From: Lineus longissimus
Lineage: Eukaryota; Nemertea; Pilidiophora; Heteronemertea; Lineidae
Length of the DNA stretch: 64,000 nucleotides
Direction of reading: 5' to 3'
NCBI RefSeq assembly: GCF_910592395.1
Contig: NC_088316.1
Location: 15,686,001 to 15,750,000, forward strand
Part shown: piece after piece, positions 38,846-48,733 of the stretch
How the letters are laid out: each line of letters opens with the position of its first letter
How positions within the stretch are numbered: the stretch's first letter is position 1
Made by a program: the position numbers and the translations under genes
The notes under the pieces: model-generated
What the model was told of the DNA's origin: nothing
Database searches by the model: none
The model's input: only the letters and a program-made list of their open reading frames with translations

Positions 38846-39237
38846 TTTTTTTAAATAAATCGGCTGAAATGGGGGTAAATAAGAGGGATGAGGCGATTTC
38901 GAAAACCGCCAATGGTTTAAAAGTTTGTTTTCAAATGCAAAAGTATATCAGCCAATCAAATCGCCGAATCGCCACCCAAGCAATTATCGGGTTGATAGAA
39001 AATGCGGAATGGAAAGTGGCGGGGACGCCGGTGTGGTGGGAAAATTTGTCCGAAGGATGTAGAGTGTGCCAATAGTTCGGAGCGTGCGTCATACTGCTCG
39101 GATTTTGAGTCTCCTTGACCTGACCTTGGCCTAGTCATTGATTATTTATACAACGTATATGTGTTCGACCTGTCCGTGAGAGTATTTGACTACGAATCTC
39201 TGATTGTGTCGCCAGTCTGTTGGTGAGAGTGTTGACT
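38846..39237. promoter_or_regulatory. Bidirectional promoter, HMMR (-) / methyltransferase (+)
   Basis: Only 392 bp separate the two start codons. CCAAT boxes lie at 38909-38913 and 38952-38956. TTTAAA at 38916-38921 and TTCAAA (TTTGAA on the minus strand) at 38930-38935 resemble the CHR element that, with CCAAT boxes, drives G2/M genes in animals; HMMR is such a gene in vertebrates. Spacing here is plausible but not diagnostic. Confidence 0.5.
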
Positions 39238-42200
39238 ATGAGCTCGGACCAGGCCCTCCGAGAAGGTAAGTCAGTCATTCCGCAGGTAGGTTGTCCGTCA
39301 ACAGGGCCATCCATGGGCCTCGACTTGACCACGCTACTCCCCTCGCAGTTCGGTGAGCTGTGCCGAGTGAAAGGTTCCCATCACCACGTGATGCGACCGG
39401 GACAAAAATCGAACGAAATCAGCGCCTCTAGTGTCAAGATTGGGGAAATAGTTTAGTTTCTACTAGCCCCCCCAAACAATAATGAGCTGCATTACTTATC
39501 TCGATTAAGTTTCATACTTTTCATTTGAGGTGTGCGTCAGAATCTTTCGCACTGGATCATGAAGCTGGAATGTGGCGGTGATGTGGAGAAACAACAGGAA
39601 TTTAAGAGGAAATTTCTCAACAAATTAAAACAATCTGTAGTTGCCATAGAAACTGATACAGCCAATGAGCAGCATTACGAAGTTCCAACTGAATTCTTTA
39701 AAACGGTAAGGAGGCCTATTTATATAATTTTTTTGACTTGCATATATTACGTTCGTTATCAAATTATCCCCGATTTTCTGCGTCACTATTGCCTATAAAC
39801 ATTGGTCTGTCAGTTTCGTTGTTTTAACATTTTAGGTCCTCGGGAAAAGGCTAAAGTACAGCTGCTGCCAGTTTCCGACGGAAGAAACCACACTAGACCA
39901 AGGTAAGGTATCAATTAGGCCTCAGTGCCCTATACTCCGGACGCAGTGGACCGGCTTCATAAGGAGACCAAATTAGGATGACGCAATGGGCTGCCTAGGG
40001 AGTCAATTACAGTGCGCTATCGTCCCGGTGTAGAAGTTTAAAATGTCCTAGGATAGAATGCCCGGGAAACAAAGGATTCTATTATGCGCTTCAATCTCTA
40101 AACTATTCACAGTCAGGGTCTCTATAGAACCATATTGCAGAATACAATAGGGCATTTGTTACTGTTACACCGGCTTCAAATAGGTTGATCATTATCATAG
40201 TATGTAATAGCCTGAATAATCCTGTCGGTCGGTCGGGGACAAAAGCTAGACTCCTAGGGCAGTCCATTGCGTCATCCTAATTGGATCTCCTTGTGGTGAT
40301 GGACGAGGCCGGAGTGTAACAAAGGCATGAAAGGCCCCCGTTCATTTTTGCCTGTTTCCCGAGGCCTTGTGGTCAACGCGAAAGTGAGTCAAGATCCCAA
40401 ACAAAACTATCTGTTTGTTACGAAGCATGCAGCCGAGCGTATGATGCTTCACCTTCCATAGTTAAAAGAACATACATGTCGTTCCAAACAGCAATCACGT
40501 ATTAAGATAAAAATGCTTTGTTTACTGATGAGCAACTTTTCTTTGCAGCGGAAGAGCTTTCCCTCCAACAAGTTTGTCAGCTGGCGATGGTTAAAGATGG
40601 ACAAGCAGTCATGGTAAAATAGTCACTTGAAATAAAATTCTGATAACTGATAACCGCCAGCAGTCCATTAAACACTTACATTGGCGGCGACGTGATAACG
40701 CGCTCGGGCGGTGACATACGTTGCGACAGGATAGCAGCATGCGAGACGGGGCCCCGCAGCCATCAATCATATGGTTCCCCGGTAGGGATAACGTTCTTGG
40801 CCCATCCTGCGGATGCCCATGTAGACATATAAATTGCTAGACTGCGCACGACATTGCACAAGGGACGGTGACCAATGGCTTTTGTCAGTCCATACTCACG
40901 GATTAAATCACTTGAAAATGTTGAACTTTGCCTTTTTTTCTTGCAGGATCTTGGCTGTGGTTGGGGGTCACTTGGCTTCTTTATTTGCGAGAGATACCCA
41001 AACTGTGTTGTGACGTGTGTCTCGAACTCCGCCACACAGAGACAACACATTGAGGGGGAGGCGGACAAACGCGGCTATCACAAACGGCTTGAGTGTATCA
41101 CCGCGGACGCCAATCATTTCAATACCGAAAAGAGGTACGACCGGGTCATTTCATTGGAGATGTTTGAGGTAGGTTGTCACTATAGGTATAAGCAATAAGT
41201 TGTTTGTGTAAGATAAAGAGCAATAGACACAGCTAGATTCAAGTAAGATCCCTCGTCCATACGCAATTGGTGCAATGCATTTACTTTGGGATCATTTGCT
41301 GCAGTGCCAGCTCGAAACCCTGAGAATCATAATGGCTAAATGTGAATCTCGGCAGGTGGATAAGAACCATCACCAATGAATTTACCTCTGGTTATAGGTT
41401 AGTCACAGGCTCTAACATTGCCGGCATATCCGTTGACATCAACAGGCAAACAGCTCGCTCTCTCTAACGTGAAAGTTTATCTCATTCCAGCACATGCGGA
41501 ACTATGAAACTCTGATGGCGCGGGTGTCTCGATGGCTGAAGCCCAGTGGGATGCTTTTCACTCAGATCCTCTGCCACAGAGAATTCCCTTACGCCTTCGA
41601 CACCAAGCGCGGCGCAGACACGGAATGGATGGCCAGAAACTTCTTCTCTGGAGGAACCATGCCGTCTGCTGATCTCTTCCTTTACTTCCAAGTGAGTTCA
41701 TCCAGTGTCTTAATCATCGTCGGGAACATTCTTTGGAGTCTGAGGCCCTACTTTGGCAAATTTTGTTTCTTGTGTTATTGAGCAGTTGGTCAAAACCCTG
41801 CCCCTGCGATATTGAAAGTGTTCTCCATTCATCAGTGATCCATCTCCATTAAACCAATGCCAACGAGTCACCAATTTGAATAATGATCCATGCCGTAACA
41901 ATATGATATCTTTGACAAACAGAATGAAAAAGGAAACTCCGCTGTCTGATGAACCAATGTTTACCTTTCTCTCTTCAGAAAGACCTCGTCCTTCTTGACC
42001 ACTGGAAGGTTAATGGTGTCCATTATTCAAAGACATTGGAAGCCTGGCTGCAGATCATGGATCAGAACATCGAAAAAGTCAAGGACTCATTCGCACGGGC
42101 TTATGGGAAAGATGCCGTTGATCAACAGATCTTCAACTGGCGGCTATTTTTCATGTTTTGTTCAGAGGTGTTTGGATATAAGGAGGGCAACGAATGGATG

Positions 42201-42245
42201 GTGTCTTATCATTTGTTTAAGAAGAGACCAATGAGCAGTTTATAG
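39238..42245 (+). CDS. SAM-dependent methyltransferase, coclaurine N-methyltransferase-like / cyclopropane-fatty-acid synthase superfamily
   Basis: Exons 39238-39265, 39530-39705, 39836-39902, 40549-40613, 40947-41168, 41491-41691, 41979-42245 (stop TAG 42243-42245), phases consistent, 341 aa. The length and the whole order of motifs follow plant (S)-coclaurine N-methyltransferase: HYEVPTEFF, YSCCQFPTEETTLDQAEE, the SAM-binding DLGCGWGSLGFF at residues 113-124, SNSATQRQHI, YDRVISLEMFEHMRNYETLM, LFTQILCHREF, and the end FGYKEGNEWMVSYHLFKK. An animal enzyme of this family probably methylates a small amine, but its substrate is unknown and I do not assign one. No signal peptide; likely cytosolic. 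The start ATG at 39238 gives a 9-codon first exon. Intron 3 contains an inverted-repeat element. Confidence 0.87.
39931..40318. mobile_element. MITE with about 70-bp terminal inverted repeats in methyltransferase intron 3
   Basis: The left arm TATACTCCGGACGCAGTGGA... through AAATTAGGATGACGCAATGG and CTGCCTAGGGAGTC is matched in reverse complement by the right arm GACTCCTAGGGCAGTCCATT... to CCGGAGTGTA. Identity is around 80 percent by eye. There is no reading frame inside. A TA target duplication is possible. Confidence 0.75.
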
Positions 42246-43047
42246 GCAGTGTAGAAAATTAGCGTCGCTCGTTACAACCTCTCCACGTGCATTTCTGACA
42301 GTGCACGTGCACGTTACAGTGACAGTGCACTTGCACGTTACAGTGCAGTTACCAAAGAAGGAATTTATTACCGTCAGGGTACATTCTAGTGTGGATGATT
42401 CATTGATTCCACAAGCACTCGTCATACCTCTGTCAAGCCCCCATCAAGTTTTTGTCGAAGGAGAGGTTCCGTAGCAATGCCCCCAAGATCGCATAACGCA
42501 CATGATTCCGTCACCCATAATATTTTGGTGTCCGAGGCACAGCCTATCTCGGAACTTCGCCACGGAACCTCCCATTCACAGGTCAAGGGAGCTTCACCAG
42601 GACACGACGTGAGCTTGAACTGAACATGAGGTGACGGAGTCAGTGGATTCCCTGCATAAAGAATGAGAAGCAAATACTGCAGACAAATGCCCTTGATTTC
42701 TTTGTAGTGTAATTTTATTCGAAAAAAATATCCTATTTATCATACGAGTAGAAGGACAAATCCCAGATATGTTATAATCTTTGAAATTGAGTATCACCTT
42801 GTGTTATCACCAATATCGCAAATAATAAAAAGATAATATGATTTGGCAGTTAAGTAATTGTAAAGAAACAGTAAGTAGGCGTTCGTGAGGCGCAATTCTG
42901 TTCTTTTTTGTCGATGTGACGATGTTCTATATATTTGACGGTCTCATCCAAGTGTCAGGAAAGGCAATTCATCACGTTCTTGACCAACACGTAGGTACGA
43001 AAAGAGCCGGATTGATGTCTACTACCAACTGTCCTTCCCAATTCGGT
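42246..43047. other. Interval between methyltransferase and BRICHOS gene 3' ends
   Basis: No coding exon supported. It probably carries the two converging 3' UTRs. A 24-bp unit (GACAGTGCACGTGCACGTTA plus CAGT) occurs twice at 42297-42344. Confidence 0.5.
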
Positions 43048-44637
43048 TTAACGCCTGCGCTTCCATCCTCCACCACCATTGCTGCTGCCAGAAGAACTGG
43101 AGCTACTTCCGCCACCACTGGAGCTCGATTTTGCAGAACTGCTACCGCTGGAGCCGGCGACTGAACCACTTGCGCTTACACCTCCTCCACCAACACCGAC
43201 AGAACCACACCCAGAACAGGAGAATCCACCTCCACTGCTGCTGCCAGCGCTGGCACTGGAGCTCGAGCTGCCTGCAGAGGCTGACCCACTGACGGAGACA
43301 CCACCCTTGCCGACGCTTATGGAACCGCATGCTGAGACGTGTGCACCGCGCTTGGTACGCTGAGATTTCTCCTTGATGATCCACAGGGCTGGGAGATCCC
43401 CGCACAGCTCCGCAATATCCTGACCAGCAAACCTTTGAATGTCTTCTATCACGCGTTGGGCGACCATCTTGATGACCCTTCCTGGGAGTTGGTCGGTCTG
43501 GAAGAGAACCAGAAACAATATCGAATCCACTTCGCCATGTTTCAAGAGATAGTAGGGATACATTGAGGTAAAATGTAAACGCATAAGAGGGTAAATATGT
43601 TGTCACATGAAGTTCAGTTGTGTCCGGAGTGGTATGCACTCCGGGCGCAGTCGTGCCGAAGTCTCCTCGGATCCGACCCCGCCGCATAGAAGGACTCCCC
43701 CGACCACGAAGAACGCAACATGATACGGAATGGACTGCCTCGGAAGTCTCCGAGTCGTAGCACTTACCTTTGTTTCATAGTGGAATAGAACCGCCTTCAG
43801 GTTGAGCACATCACGATAGAAAGGTGAGACGAAGCAGAGACCGGCCGTCACATCTTTGTAGGCTGAGAGTTCCTGCCGATAGAGAAGAGAAAATCGAATT
43901 TAAGAAGTTGATTAGTTAGTAAGACCATGGTGTCGCCATTCGTATCATCGGAGGAATGCACATTATCTATACAGGCTCTACATCCGCAATTTGGGAGAAC
44001 AGAGGTTGCGGACGACAGCAAACATTAATTAGCCTGTTGATATAGACAGTGGGCAACAGAGTGGATGAAAACACGAAACAGCTAATAGCTTACCTTGACA
44101 TAATCATGGACAATGATGGTCCGGTCAGCCAGACCCTGCTGTGGGATGGCGATGATGTCATGTGATTCGGTGCGGACAGTCTTCTCAAAGTAACTCTTGT
44201 TGTCGATGCGGAATTGAACAGTTTCCTGAAAATCATTTACAATGTATCAATGACCATACTTTTTGCAAGCAGGACGAATCATCCCTTTTTGGTCAAAACG
44301 ATTACGGTCGATACTGTTCACGTCTCATTGAATTGGTTATTCCAATTCCAATTTCACCAGACATACTGTACATGTACCACAAGGAGTGGGATATAGTGAA
44401 GAATCCCGATACGTTATTCAGAGCGTAAAGGGTAGAAGAAATGCACGTACATGTATATAGTATTAAAAAGGTATGTACTGTACGTAAATGCAAAAAAACA
44501 ACTCTGAAGATCGACAATTGATCGATTTAAGGCTAGAAGAACATATACATGTACTAGTAACTCACCTGTACTACATCAGGCTCGACTGCGCCGCTGACCA
44601 TCACCCCTAGGCACATGAGGACAATAACGTGAAGCAT
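43048..44637 (-). CDS. Secreted BRICHOS-domain precursor with Gly/Ser/Cys C-terminal peptide
   Basis: Minus-strand exons 44566-44637, 44094-44225, 43768-43872, 43048-43497 (stop TAA 43048-43050), all phase 0, 252 aa. Residues 1-17 are a signal peptide (MLHVIVLMCLGVMVSGA). Residues about 25-148 look like a BRICHOS domain: an extended beta-rich start, a conserved-type Asp in IIVHDYVK (residue 65), Cys 81 in AGLCFVSPF and Cys 135 in AELCGDLPALW, the usual Cys pair. RTKR at 150-153 is a furin-type site. The remaining 99 residues are Gly/Ser-rich with Cys 160, 197 and 200, two related units starting CGSISVGKGG and CGSVGVGGGG, and a basic WKRRR end. BRICHOS domains act as chaperones for aggregation-prone peptides in secretory precursors, including annelid antimicrobial peptides; the function of this cargo is unknown. 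BRICHOS assignment is by pattern, not a search. Confidence 0.78.
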
Positions 44638-45266
44638 CTCGTCAATGTAGACTAGTGACTTTTCTTTAAGGCAGTGTCGTCGCTGTGAACGTGTTGGCAG
44701 TTTAAACAAGTTATCAGCGTTCGGACATTTTATAGCCAGTCAAAATCCTTTCCAAGAGTTGTTTACATGTGAATCACCTTCGTACTATCATGTATGTGTT
44801 TATCAGACCTGATTTCTGATTTTGCTGACCTAGCCAGGTTTCCCCAGAACTGTCTTAGTAGATCCTTTATCGACGAAATGACGCGAGCAGTTTTCGGAAG
44901 CGCGATGACAATTTCAAGACGTCTTAAAGGTAGACCGTACAGGCAGGGGCTACATGTAGGCAAATGAAGATCGCATAGGCTTCAATATCAAGAGCAATGT
45001 CACTTTAATTGTTTCAATTACCTATTATCAAACGCAGTACTTGACCCACATTTCAATAAAGGTGAATTAGGCACACGTCCGTGTTTCCTGATATCTAGAT
45101 ATTTACTGGGACTGAAAAATTCAATTTAGTCTGACACATTTTGGAAATCCCCATCGGGTTATCCAACCGGATTTCACTGGATGTTCTGATGAGCCAAGAA
45201 GTTCTTTGGAATAGAATTATGTAGTTGAAGTTTTGGCAAGTTTTTTGAATAATCTTGTTCCCCTTT
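44638..45266. other. Interval upstream of BRICHOS gene
   Basis: No exon supported. It contains the BRICHOS promoter on its left side and the 3' flank of the first GPCR gene on its right. No TATA box was assigned. Confidence 0.4.
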
Positions 45267-46325
45267 TCAGAGATGTTTTGTGAACATTAACATTTCTCGT
45301 AACTCACGTCGAAACTTTGCAATGGGCAACGTATACGCATAAAAGTTCATCCCATAATTGCAATGCAGAAAGAATTCTACCAAAACCTTCGTAAACGATT
45401 TAACAGCAATTGTCGTTGGAGTTTTTAAGATGGCAACATAGTTGAAATAAGTCATGCTTATTTGGTATGGGAGGAGGCAAAAGATGGAACTTCCAGAAAC
45501 GGCGAGGAGCATTGTGGTAATGTGACCACCGCCATCTTTCTGTCGCTGTCCTCGACCTTGACCTTCGGCCTGTCTGTTCTGTAACAACTTCAGTCTGCTG
45601 CGTCTGTTTGATGCGACGATGACTATGATTCCCAAATTTGAAATAAACATCACACCAAGCGGAATGTAATATGTTGTTATAATTTTGAACTGCGCGTAAA
45701 AATGAAACCACAGCCCAGGGAGTTTTTGAAAGTTGCAGTTCCTTGTTTCATTCTTTGTGATGACAGCACGCCCTATTTGGACGCCAAAATGTATTGCTAT
45801 CGAGATGACCAGGATAAAAAGGGTAGCGATTTTCGCCCTGTAAACACTGCACAGGACCCTAGCCCTGAGTGGGAGTGCCATAGCAATAAACCGGTCCACC
45901 GACATGGCCGTGAGGATAGTCGAAGAAACGGCCGGCCAAAGTCTTTTGAAACCAACTAAGATGACGCAGTACACCACTGGCTCACCGAATATAAAATGTG
46001 TCACCTCTGAGGAGATACGCGAGGTCAAGGTAACCAAGTAAAAGGAGTCTGAAATGGCTAACATCTTCATATAAAAACAAGTCGACGATGATTTATACTG
46101 GGTCCTTGATAGGAGGAGATATGATAGAACGTTACCAGTACCTCCAATGACGACGATACCTAGTGGAAGATAAATTCCGAAGAATGCGACCAAATCATCG
46201 AAATATTGGAGAAAGATGTCGTTTTCAGTGGCTCTTACAATCTTCCTCTCGGTAGATTTATAGGTGAGATTCTGCAAGTACAGATTTTCAAATTCACTGC
46301 TCTGAAAATCACCCACAGGCAACAT
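45267..46325 (-). CDS. Rhodopsin-class GPCR A, intronless
   Basis: Single-exon seven-helix receptor, 352 aa from the ATG at 46323-46325 (an upstream GTG-started frame continues to 46400). Seven hydrophobic segments are visible. TM1 ends IGGTGNVLSYLL with the class A GN pair; TM2 has LAISDSF, a changed LAxAD; TM3 ends SVDRF in place of DRY; Cys in VVYCVIL and in ETRNCNF form the expected disulfide; TM5 has YYIPLG; TM6 has FCLLPYQI; TM7 is NYGMNFYAY instead of NPxxY. An N-glycosylation site NLT lies in the N-terminal tail. The features fit invertebrate peptide-receptor-like orphan families; ligand unknown. A tandem paralogue lies at 46974-48023. The codon region at the start resembles an acceptor (TTTTCAG), so an upstream exon is possible. 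Confidence 0.82.
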   Translation of the reverse strand: MLPVGDFQSSEFENLYLQNLTYKSTERKIVRATENDIFLQYFDDLVAFFGIYLPLGIVVIGGTGNVLSYLLLSRTQYKSSSTCFYMKMLAISDSFYLVTLTSRISSEVTHFIFGEPVVYCVILVGFKRLWPAVSSTILTAMSVDRFIAMALPLRARVLCSVYRAKIATLFILVISIAIHFGVQIGRAVITKNETRNCNFQKLPGLWFHFYAQFKIITTYYIPLGVMFISNLGIIVIVASNRRSRLKLLQNRQAEGQGRGQRQKDGGGHITTMLLAVSGSSIFCLLPYQISMTYFNYVAILKTPTTIAVKSFTKVLVEFFLHCNYGMNFYAYTLPIAKFRRELREMLMFTKHL

Positions 46326-46973
46326 CTTGAAAGCAACCAGCCACGGCTTTTTCTTGCGAACACTCTCGACCGTCGTCGGAAACAACCGTTCAAAATACAC
46401 TTGGATTCAAAGTGACCTTGCTCAATCCTTGTTTGGCGAGAAAAAGGCGGCGGATAGAAATAGTAATATATAGCAATGTAATATTACACCGCGTTTCTAT
46501 TTACGACATCGAAAGCCAGATGCAATTATAGTTCTAAAATGTTTTGATGCTTCTAAAATTTCTGACTATGGTTGCCATGTACATATCATGCTCATGTACT
46601 CTGTAGACATGATGAGACAATCTTGCAGCGCTTCACCCAATTGTCATAAACGTTTATTAAACCCTGTTTCTTTGGTAGGACGTGGTGCCCTCCAGCATCC
46701 ACCGGTCTCAGATCGGTGCAACTAGAGTATCAAGGACTTGACCCAATGATTTATTGGATCAAGATTACCTGTGCCTGTGTTGAGACTCGAATGGAGATGT
46801 GGAGGGAATTATAAAAACAGTCAATGCATTTCTGTATACATCTGCTGGTCATAAACAAGATCTGTCGATCTGCCATGCACTTCACGGTCATCTGACCAAA
46901 GGATAAGAAAACTCAGCACTCACGAGTACGACATTCGCAAAACCAGTACTCATAAGACAAGAATCGTTCTTGG
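46326..46973. other. Interval between GPCR A and GPCR B
   Basis: No exon supported. It should contain the GPCR A promoter and GPCR B 3' UTR. No repeat recognised. Confidence 0.4.
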
Positions 46974-48023
46974 TTACTGGGCCGATATCGCTTTGACAGA
47001 AACAAGCATTTCCCGTAATTCACGCCGAAATTTTGCAATGGGCAATGTGTACGCATAAAAATTCATTCCATAATTACAATAAAGAAAGAATTCCGCAAAA
47101 ACTTTGGTGAATGTTCGAACAGCGATTGCTCGTGGTGTTATAAAACTGGTGGTAGTATAGTTAAAATAGGTCCTGCTGATCTGATTTGGAAGCTGACAGA
47201 GAATTGAACTTCCGGAAACAGCAAGAAGCATTGTTGTAATGTGACTGCCGCCATCTTTCTGTGTCTGACCTTGACCTCGCCCATTCTGTAACCTCAATCT
47301 TCTGCGTCTGTTTGATGACACTACACTGATGATCCCCAGATTTGAAACGAACACCAAACTTAGGGGAATGTAATATGTTGTTATTATTCTAAAATGCGCG
47401 TAATAATAACCCCACATTCCTGGGAGTTTGCGAAAGATGCAATCGTTTGTTCCATTTTCTGTAATGGCTGCTCGTCCCACCTGTGTACCTATGTGTAGTA
47501 CTGCTGCGATGATGACGATAAAACAAGTTACAAGGTTTGCTCTGTAAACACTGCAGAGAACTCTGGCCCTGAGGGGAATGACCACGGCAATACATCTGTC
47601 AACTGACATGGCTGTCAAAAGGATCGATGATACGGCCGGCCACAGGCGTTTGAAGCCGTTTAGAAAGATGCAATATACTGTTGCTTCACCAAATATAAAA
47701 TCAGTCACTTCTGATGAGATGCGCGCAGTTAGAGTCATCAAATACATCGAATCTGAAATGGCCAACATTTTCGTATAAAAACAAGTCGACGATGATTTGT
47801 ACTGAGCCCGTGATAGGAGGAGAAATGAGAGAAGGTTGCCGGCCACTCCAATGACCACGACACCTAGCGGGAGGTAAACTGAAAACCATGTGATCAGGTC
47901 CTCGAAATATTGAAGAACCTTGTCAACTTCTGCTGCTCTTGTGTAAAACGTCGGCGTGGTGTAGGTGACATTCGAAGATGAATTTGCCATTTCACTGACC
48001 AACGAAACCCTTGATTTTTCCAT
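46974..48023 (-). CDS. Rhodopsin-class GPCR B, intronless tandem paralogue of A
   Basis: 349 aa from ATG 48021-48023 to the stop at 46974. Clear full-length similarity to GPCR A: identical or near-identical blocks include QYKSSSTCFY, RISSEVT-FIFGE, FKRLWPAVSS, LRARVLCSVYRA, TTYYIPL, HITTMLLAVSGSSI and NYGMNFYAYTLPIAKFRREL. TM1 has GVAGNLLSFLLL, TM3 ends MSVDRCIAV, Cys pair in VYCIFLNG and ENGTNDCIF. The N-terminal tail carries NSSSNVT with glycosylation sites. A second in-frame Met (MANSSSNV) is an alternative start. Ligand unknown; the pair arose by tandem duplication. Confidence 0.85.
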   Translation of the reverse strand: MEKSRVSLVSEMANSSSNVTYTTPTFYTRAAEVDKVLQYFEDLITWFSVYLPLGVVVIGVAGNLLSFLLLSRAQYKSSSTCFYTKMLAISDSMYLMTLTARISSEVTDFIFGEATVYCIFLNGFKRLWPAVSSILLTAMSVDRCIAVVIPLRARVLCSVYRANLVTCFIVIIAAVLHIGTQVGRAAITENGTNDCIFRKLPGMWGYYYAHFRIITTYYIPLSLVFVSNLGIISVVSSNRRRRLRLQNGRGQGQTQKDGGSHITTMLLAVSGSSILCQLPNQISRTYFNYTTTSFITPRAIAVRTFTKVFAEFFLYCNYGMNFYAYTLPIAKFRRELREMLVSVKAISAQ

Positions 48024-48733
48024 CCTGTCGTTAATACATTATAGCGTAAATCCATACTGATTCCTCACACAATGGCTTTGAATATCATGTTTTACACTAC
48101 AACTTCCGGTAATATCCTGACGAATTCCAGTGCCCTGTATATGGGCGACGCCTTCGTCTGGTACGTCCCGATTATCTGTGAGTGCCTTTAATGACTGTTC
48201 AGAACGGGCGTGACCTCACCCCAATCCCGTCATACATCGAAGTAACCGAGTGTCCGGAATGGTACTTTCTTATAATGAAAGGCAAGCCATCAACGCTCCT
48301 AATGCGCAGCAATCTAGTCTCTAATGATTGTTTTGGTGAAAGCGACTGATTTAAATAACACAAGCAAATCGGCTACACGCCCTATTTTTACATAATTGAT
48401 TGACGTAAAGTTGTAATTTCAAAATTAGTAAAACATATAAAATATTTGCCGTTAATCGTCGGTCACAACTATAAATACACGTGGTTGCTACAAGGCATCG
48501 TGCATCAAATGAAACTGTGCGGTAAACAAAAGCTGATTTGATTTGCTCATCTGTAGATATAGTACACTTTTAAAACAGGAAATAACATATTTTCCTCTTG
48601 ACTTGATCAAATTCTGCATGACAGATGGATACCCTTCAGAGTGATTATTTTATTCGATGTGGTTGTTTAATTTCTAAGTTTGGTTTGTGCGCCATGTCTA
48701 TTGGATGCACGATGGCATAGGCATTGCGGATAA
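48024..48733. other. Interval between GPCR B and GPCR C
   Basis: No exon supported. AT-rich toward the GPCR C end. Holds GPCR B upstream sequence and GPCR C 3' flank. Confidence 0.4.

Noticed and set aside
43079-43363. Pro/Leu-rich plus-strand frame opposite the BRICHOS gene
   Set aside because: Antisense of the Gly/Ser-rich peptide; no start context or family match.
43620-43760. Second copy of the 39931-40318 MITE
   Set aside because: Only a short ACTCCGG-CGCAGT word is shared; the rest does not align by eye.
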